The notes under the pieces: model-generated
Seen by the model: only the letters and a program-made list of their open reading frames with translations
What the model was told of the DNA's origin: nothing
The model's database searches: none
Made by a program: the position numbers and the translations under genes
Assembly (NCBI GenBank): GCA_911728455.2
Contig: OU452222.1
Coordinates: 16,702,686-16,766,685, forward strand
DNA from: Marthasterias glacialis
Lineage: Eukaryota > Echinodermata > Asteroidea > Forcipulatida > Asteriidae
DNA: 64,000 bases
Reading direction: 5' to 3'
Shown: in pieces, positions 13,701-22,700 of the stretch
How the letters are laid out: every line of letters starts with the position of its first letter
Position numbering within the stretch: position 1 is the stretch's first letter

Positions 13701-16700
13701 CTGCAAGAAGGAAAAAATAACAAAAAATGGATACTGCGATTAGAAAATTTCCTGGAACAGTACATTCATACCTTTCTTTTAGTCTTTTTTACGGAGGTTA
13801 TTTCACTGGGGTACTTCTAAAAAAACAAATTAAAGACTGTCTTGTTTACAGAGGCATAAAGTCTCTAGTTACATCTCTATGTTGAATATTAATGTGTACA
13901 ATGCTGAGTTTTTGCTCTTCTTCCTACATTAAGTGGTTAAAAACCATTAGCAGTTCACTGATAATGCTTAGATCACATGGTAGTGTCATGGCCGAGTGGT
14001 AAAAAGAACCGGCCCAAAGCTCTGGTGTTTCTGATCAGCAGAGTGTGGGTTTGAGTCCCGGGCGTGACACTTGTGTCCTCAAGCAAGACACTTAACCATT
14101 AATGCTTCATCCTTCGGATGGGACGTAAAGCCGTTGGTCTCGTGTGTTGTGTAATGCACATAAAAGAACCCAGTTCACTTATCGTAAAGACAAGGGGCTT
14201 GCCCCGGTGTTTCTGGCATGGTTTGGCAGCAATATGCGCCACCTCACCTTGTATCCCTTACAAGGTGTTGTATTATCGTTGCTTCGCCTTATAAAATCAT
14301 TCTTAACAATCTCCACTCCACCAGATTTGATAATTCGGCGCCAGGAGTGTCATTTATGACAGACATGGCGCATTATAAAAGTACACTATTATTAGTAGTA
14401 GTGGTAATATTGCAGGCTACTCTAAATTATCCAAGCTACAAGCTATTTTTATAGATTCAAGAAAGATATGTGGTGGTCGCAAGTGCCAGTATGTTCACCC
14501 ATATTCTGAAGACTTTACATGGGCAACAAAATTGTGAACTTGCCTCAATGCCTCTTTTTAGCCAAAATAATTGTCTAAAATTATTAGCAGCTGTGGAACA
14601 GCCTATCGAGTGTAGACCAATCCATTAAGCCCTGCCTACTAATGTACTTGACAACGCCACTGAAAGTCTGACAAAAGTCTGACACGTTAAAATCCCATCA
14701 GAAAAGTAAACAAACTGCCGCCATTATTCTGACACATAACAGCACACACAACTGCACTAACTTTTGTTTTGTTTTATTTTTTTTGCAGAAATGGTGGTGC
14801 AAATCTCACAGCAGTGGTCCCTGTACAGTCGTGTAAAAGTGGTTTAACAGTGTTCCTGTCTGCATCGTTCTTTGGACTCAAGGCACTGCGCAAAAGACCA
14901 TGAAACTAAATCTATACTGTTCACGAAAACAATGTATATGGGTGTATCCGATGCGCGCGTGTGGCCGCAACCGAACCACCGCTTAGATCGTGGCAAGTAA
15001 GTCACATCATGTGCTGTTGCTAGGCAGTTGCGGGGCTTAATGGATAGGTCTACTCTACTTGATCATCCAGGACTGGGTGAGGAAAGTTACTATTTATTAA
15101 TTTTTGACTTTGTGTGAAATTTGCCGTGTTTTTGGCTCCGCCTTGTCGGGATCTAGAATCATGTACCGCACATGTGTGTCTGTTGCTGTATGCACATTGA
15201 AAATGATCAACCTATGTTATGTGTATGTACATGCATACATGTACAACAGTAGTGTATTTTTTGGTGAATAAAATATTTATTTCTCTAGCATTTCTCTTTT
15301 GGGGTATTATATTTTAAACTCTGTTTTATATTGTAAAAATAAAACTCAATTCAGCCTCCGAATATAGGATTTGAGGCATTGCATGGTGAGGTATCAATGT
15401 ATATTTGGTTTGCGGTAACACCATGTGATTATATCTACTTTGCTATATACAATAGATTGTTCTGTGAGAACTTGTCTACCGCGGAGTGAGTTTGGCGTGG
15501 TAGTGAAGTTATCCAAGAAGTCCCCCCAATCCACTAAGCGAAAAAAGTAGTAGTAGTCCCGGCCGATTCCCTACCCCCAGGTAGTACTTAAAAAGCAGGA
15601 CAGTTCTTTTCAGAACTACGTTGTCTCCCGAATTCCGAAAAATCTACTCCGCGCTAGTGGAATAATAGCAAGACAAGTTCTCACAGAACAATCTACTGTA
15701 TATAGCAAAGTAGATATAATCACATGGTAATACCGCAAACCAAATATACATCAATTCAGCTTCCTTAAGTCTGCGAAGTTTTTATTTCTGAAATAAACCG
15801 AACAATAATAATAATGTACTTTAAAGTAATTCTATATTCGTTGTTCAGGGTGTTTGCTTGTGTGCGAATAAATAACCATTGTCAGAAGCTACAATTTTTG
15901 TCCGAGTGATCGACAGTCAGTGCCTGGTAACCCCCCTCCTCTAGTTCCACCTAGCCGTGGTCAAACCAGGGACCCAACCCATCAGCTACGGAAGTAGCTA
16001 CTACCAAAAGTGGCGCCGAAGACAAGATTACGACTCGGACATGGACTATAGAGAGGTTTTACGTGACGTCACCCGAGACCTCTTTCTAATGCTGCGTGCA
16101 CAAACAGACGCTGGAAATCGTTCAGCAGACGACGCGTCGGTCATTGAGGTTTGTACATGGCTGGACCCAACGTGGCTGGGAAATGAACTTTTCCCCGGGG
16201 TCACGCAACCTTTCTATTGGTAACAACAGACATGTAACAGTTCAAGACATCCCAGACATGGAGCCCATTGAGGGCAAGCCAGTAATGCGAGTGTCGATAT
16301 TTATGTAAATATAATTGTCATGTTAGACAGGGGGGTTCTACCATTCTTATAAATACTTGGTTAATTTTATGCTGTTTCCATTGTTTTTTTTTATTGTTTT
16401 GTAGGTCATGGCACTGTGTTTTTGCCACAAAATTGCCTAAACATGTGGAAAAGTATGTTGTGTGCTTGAAATGCCCATGTTGCATGTAATTTCAATAACC
16501 CCTCTTCACTCTCCAACATGCAGTGTCATAACTGTGATTATTTGGGGACTTCAGAATGACTGATGTAACTTATAGAGAGTTGCGTGACCCTGGGAAAAGT
16601 TTGTTTCCCAGCCATGTACAAACCTCAACGGCTGGCGCGTCGTCTGCTGATCAATTTGTTTGTGCACGCAGCATTAGACAAAGGTCTCGGGTGACGTCAT

Positions 16701-19700
16701 CATGTGAAACCTCTAAAAAGGTTGTGTGTTTTTTCTATCCAAGTGATTGACTGAGTGTACTGTTGGCGCCAGTTCCCCCTTCCTAGTTCCACCTAGAGGT
16801 GGTTGAACCAGGGACTCCACCAATCAGCTAAGAAATTAACTACTATCACAGTTATGAGCTTTCTTTGAAGGGCCATGTCACACAGGGCAATTTACAGGCA
16901 GCCGCTTCCAGGCAATCTCCACGAAAGAAACCCCATTCACATGTCAATTTTCACACAATTGTCTTGGGGACTGTAAGATACTAATAGGAGAATGTCTCAT
17001 GTATAACTGAAGTGCTCCTTTTGCTTGCAGTGCGGTTGGTTGCCACCAGGTTGCCTGTAAAGATTACCCCTTGTGACATGGCCCTAAGGTATATCGTGAA
17101 AATATCAGCCAGTGATAAGTGGCAGTTAATTAAAAACTGAAAAAGAATTATCGTCAGGATTCCGACATAATCTCACATCCCTTTAGCCATGTAGAAACAT
17201 TTTTGCATGTTTTACGTGTATTTTGTGCATTGTCCATGGAATCTCTGTGGGTTTTTTTCCGTTTTGAAATGGCATCATCTGTCAAAATTCGTTCAGAGAA
17301 AAAAAAGAAAAAAGAAAAAAAAGTATGATGAGTGCATGCACTGTAGTATGCTACACAATGAAATGTACGGGCGTGTTAATGTTCGGTATTCCGAGTTTAT
17401 ACACAAAAGCGGGTTTTCACGTTATCTGTAATCTGCCAAGGAAATATTTGGCGTGAGTTCAGGTCATCCGACGTGAAACTGGTTAACAGGTAAATTTAAC
17501 AGATCTCAACAAACCTTGAATTTGACATTGGTCGGATCTTCAACTTGAAACTGTGACAGGAATCTTTCGTCCTCACTCCAGAAGAGTCTAATGTCTGGGA
17601 TATCGAATAAGATCATCGCAAGACGTTCCAGGCCAAGACCAAAGGCATAGCCGATTTTATCACCAGCTCCAGCTTCAAGAAAAAAAAAATCAAAGCAAAT
17701 TCATTGGAAAAGTGTTTTCTCAGCAGACTCTTCTTTATGAAACTTACCATGGTCCAGTGTAGTGATTGCAAACCCTTTCAGAATATGGTTAGTTACAAAA
17801 TTTACTCAAAGAGTGAATTCTCTGGTTCCATTAACTTAACTACATTTGTGCAAGCCTTGTTCTAGTTAGAAATTCAAATTGGTTACCTACTGTACCTTAC
17901 AAACTAGTTTAAAATCCTCGGAGCAGCCAGAAAATAATTTTACTTTGGTGGACCCACGAGGAACATTTTTTCACCACCCTGTCTTTAAGGTCAATAACCT
18001 ACCCTGCAAGCCCAAAGCTATTATAAATCACTGTGGGGGTGAATTGGAGTGCCAGCCAAGACTTAGACTTGTGTTATTTACGATCCACGTGCCGCACAAG
18101 CTGTTTTCACAAATTGCATACCCTTGTGCCAAGGGACATCCTTGGCACAAGGGTCAATCAATTACTGCACGGAGACAGGTGGCTCCTGTCTTTCCACACT
18201 CCTTACTCTACAGTGGTTAGGGTCTGGCCAATAGGAGTCTACAGGCTTGTGGGGTATACCAAGGGTGAGGATTACATGGAATCTTGGCCTTATTGGCCCA
18301 TTGAAAAACAAATATGACCATATATGGAACATTTTTTCACCTTCCCGCTGATGCCAGGGTTTTAACTGACCAAATTCAAGCAGACATGTGACTTGGTAGT
18401 TGCAAAAAAAAAGGGAGGGGGGTTGGAATCTGCCTCGGACAAATATTTGTGCAAGTGTTGTTCAGTTTTCTATGACCCCTGATAAAAAGAGAGACAAAAA
18501 AAAAGAAGAAAAACAGCTGATCATCAGAAGTCGCATGCCTTCCAAGATTTGAATGTGGAGTTCTAATACGCTTGATAAATCTATAATTCAAACCAGGTCA
18601 ATGAGCCCAAGTTTAGAATCTGGTACTTTAAGATATGATGATGCTTCATGGCAGAGCGGTGTAGTGCATTGGACTTAAGCTCTAATGGTTTGAATCAATT
18701 CAATTCAATTCAATCTACATTTATTTCCATACTTCCATGAATAAGCGAACACAATTTTCATGAAAATTAAAAGCAAACTGGTCCCAAACTGTCCCATGCA
18801 TGTTTCTGTGTCTTAAATAAGGGAATATATAAGAGCACGGTCACAGCGAATACACAAATTAAACAAGGTACTTCTTTTGGCCTCATACAACCAAAACGTT
18901 TTCCCATGCTTTTGTAGTGAGATAGGGGAAAATATTGTATATTTGGTTTGCGGTAACACCATGTGATTATATCTACTTTGCTTTCGGAATTAGGGAGAAA
19001 ACATAGTTCTGAAAAGAACTGTCCTGCTTTTTAAGTACTACCTGGGGGTAGGAAATCGGCCGGGACTACTACTAATTTTTCTCTCAGTGGATTGGGGAGT
19101 GAGTTTGGTCTCAACGTTTCGACTAGCCTGCTCTAGTCATCATCAGGAGACTGATGTAGAATAATAGCAAGACAAGTTCTCACAAGAACAATCTACTGTA
19201 TATAGCAAAGTAGATATAATCACATGGTGTTACCGCAAACCAAATATACATTGATACCTCACCATGCAATGCCTCAAAACCTATAGGGGAAAATATTGTT
19301 GTGCAACGAAAGTTACCTTCATCGACGTGATAAAAGTTGGGCTTCCATCCTTCCAAATGCGTGGGATCTGTTGATGGGTGTTTACACCACCGCAGGTATG
19401 GCCACCGCACGCGCGCGTAGACACGCACACACTGTGATTCCTTCATGCTGATTGGTACATATGCACGCTGATGCACTATTGGCTCGTCGCTCGCGCGTGT
19501 GGCGGCCACAGCTGCGGTGATGTAAAACACCATAAACGAGCGCTGCTCGGATTAGTGCATTACCTGAGTTTAGGATCTGATGCTCCATAATTCCACTTCC
19601 AAGAACCTCCAACCATTCCCCTTGGAACTTAATCTCCAGCTCCCAGGAGGGATGAGTAAATGGAAACTCTGTCTCAATCCAGCGGCTTTCAAGATCTGAA

Positions 19701-22700
19701 TAAATCATACACCAAAAATAACAATATTAGAAAAATGATGTGAAACACAATTTTAAAAAGCACGGGATAAAGATAGAAAAATTCTAAATTGTTCTGCACC
19801 TTGCTCTGATTGACATCTGCATTAAATTTAACAACCTCTCATAGAGCTGCTTAAGGGCAAAACACCTTTGTTTACCAAAATACGGTTACCAGCCAAAATA
19901 CAATATCACTTGTATCATTTCTTGTTTCCTAGTTCTCTAGTTTTCTGCTTATTTCTGCTCAGAAGAAAATTTCAAGGCACTTTTGTCAAGATCAAGATCA
20001 AGATCAATATGCAGATTAGGATCAATATGCAAAGCCTAATCTCATGGCTCCACTTACCACAGAATTATGAGCTTACAGCACCCTTTAAATCACGCCATTC
20101 TATGGGACGTAAGCGCAGAATTCTGCAATAAGCAGAGCCATGAAATTGGGCACAGATCAGGAATCAAGATCAAGATTAACACCAAGATCACTAGCAATAT
20201 CAAGATCAATATAAGTTCAATATGCAGACCAAGAACAAGATCAAGAATGCTCTATCAAGTTTATTATGACAAGTTACCCTGTCTGAAGAGATTTCTCATG
20301 CAGTTGACCAGTGTAGTCTTGAGCTCATACTCCACCAGCTTGACAGCTTCCATAGTGTGGTGACGCTGCTTCTCAATAGTCCGACAATTGGCCAATCCTG
20401 GGCTCTCAAACAGGCTCAACTCTCCATCGTTGCACTTCTCAAAGAGCTGAAGCAAGAAACAAAAGCAACGTTCTCATTCTGGAAAGTTTTTTTAAGTATG
20501 GAAAGAGAAGCAGGACAGATTCTTGTTCAACACTGTATCAGTTAACCCCTAGATCAAATTATAAGGAACTAGCGTGAAAACCGCGTCACGCGGTTAAATA
20601 TAAATAATGGTTATATAAATCAGGTTTCTTTTTATAAATAATGGTTCTATATAAATAATTTTTTATAAAACGCGGCCCACAACTGTGACAAACACCCGTA
20701 CAAACGCGTCCTCTCTGCAATGGCTTTTGTTTAAACTGCACTCAGCAACGCGCAGCCCACAACAACAAAGAAAAAGGTCCTTAAAAACTTGTGATTTTTT
20801 CGGGTTTGTCGCTCCTATCTTGGTCAATTCTGAATGGGCTTCACTTATTTGTAGGTTATAACACGTCCCGGATCTACATACATGTACATGTATGCTCCTT
20901 GCAACTTTTACGGCCTTCAAATGATGACTTTTGAGTCTGATAAATATTTTTCAATTCTGTTGAGTATTATTAGTTGTAATTTTTACCCATACACCGATGT
21001 GTGTTAAGCACTGTACACTCAGTACTTTCCCAAGTCCTGTGAACAAATATTCACAGGCATTTTCCTTGGGTGGGATTCAACCCACGACTCCCGCCATTCT
21101 AGAGCAGAAAAAAAAATTACAACTAATAATCGTTATCCCTGATGCAGAAATTCACATCTGTTGAGTATTAAAATATACTTGCCCATAAAAAAGGCTATAA
21201 GACAAATGATATATAAATCTTCTCTCGGCGCTAATTGTTCATCTAAAAACAAGGTACATGTTAAAGGGGCATACCAGTTTATCTTTTGCCTAATTCTATG
21301 ATGTATAGTGATAGACAATATTCTTAAGATGGCTGTTGTAAAAATAAAATAATCAAAATGTCCCGTAATTAACAAGAAATGTTTTTTTTTAAAAAGGGTC
21401 AAAGTTCATCCTATACGCTTTACCAGCCGTCGCAACTGCGAGGGATTTCACATGTTTTTCTGCTGATGATTTTACTGGAAGTCCTGGACCACCAAAGGGT
21501 TTTTTTATGGGGGGGGGGAGTCAACATTGTGGGTTTGTTAATGCTTTCAGATCTTCACATCACAGATGTTCACACTTCTCTATGGTTCTATTCAAATGAC
21601 ACGAGGAACGCCAGACCAGTTGGTTGCAAACATGACAGTCTCCGGTGCAGCATGGGCCCAGTGTGTAAGAGCCAGGTGCACAGACAAAAATCATAAATGG
21701 CAAAACGTTCTTGATTGTCTTGATCCCTACCCCTCCCACAAGTTTATTAGCTCCCAGCAAACTGACTCGTTCTTGCCTCAGGGTCCATGCCTCACTATAG
21801 CCCGTGAGCCATGGTAGCAGCTGTACGGATTATTGCCTCAGGGGGTTCCACCAGCCCCCATGCTGGGCACAGAGGAACACGGGTCCGCTGCTTGGACTCT
21901 CTGAATTAAAATCTTACGATCAATTTTTCATAAATATTATACTTTTTTTTTTTTTTTATAATCTGAATACACAGTCAATTTTGTCAAACACTCACTGCTA
22001 GTTTTTTACAGACCTTTCTCTAGTCCTGGAAGACCTTTTGAATCATGAACAGCCTAAACAAAGCCGGTCTGTACTTTGAAAATACCTCTGTATCCACGAA
22101 AAAAGTTTTTGAGCCAGCAAACTGGCACAGTGAAACACGCCATTGTGTAAAATTTGAATACCAGAACAAAGGTCACCTGGACATTCCACTGCTGAGCGTG
22201 CACAGAGCATAGACACGCTGTCTAATACTTTGTTTCACCCACACAAAGAGAAAACATGGTCTTGAAAATTTCAACAAGTTTCGGCTATTGTGCGGTGGTT
22301 TTTGTGTAATACTGTTGCTGTTGGTTGTTGGTACGAAAACAAATAAATAAATAAAACAGCAAAAATAATTTTCTCCATCGTCCTCACCTCATGTGGAGTG
22401 AACAGCCTGACTCCCTCCATCTGATGGAACACTGGATAGTGACTGGAATCGATCTCATCCCGTCGGTACACGTCACCGGCTAACAGGAAAGCATCCAGGC
22501 CTGAGTTTACCAGCTCATGTTGGTGGGCGGAGGTATGGGCTCGAAGCATAAACTCACTGTGGAAGGAATACAGCACTTGTCGTCATTATGAGAAAACCTT
22601 CTTTGGTTTGGTCTGAGTAACAAGTACCTGTCTACATCACACAGCTCAACCTTTTAGAGGCCAATCCTTTTTGTACATGAATCATCATCTCACACACCAA

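Noticed and set aside
13981-14070. tRNA genes at SINE heads (also 23400, 32400, 42720, 44570)
   Set aside because: Box A and B are present but the acceptor and anticodon arms do not fold, and each is fused to a repeated body.
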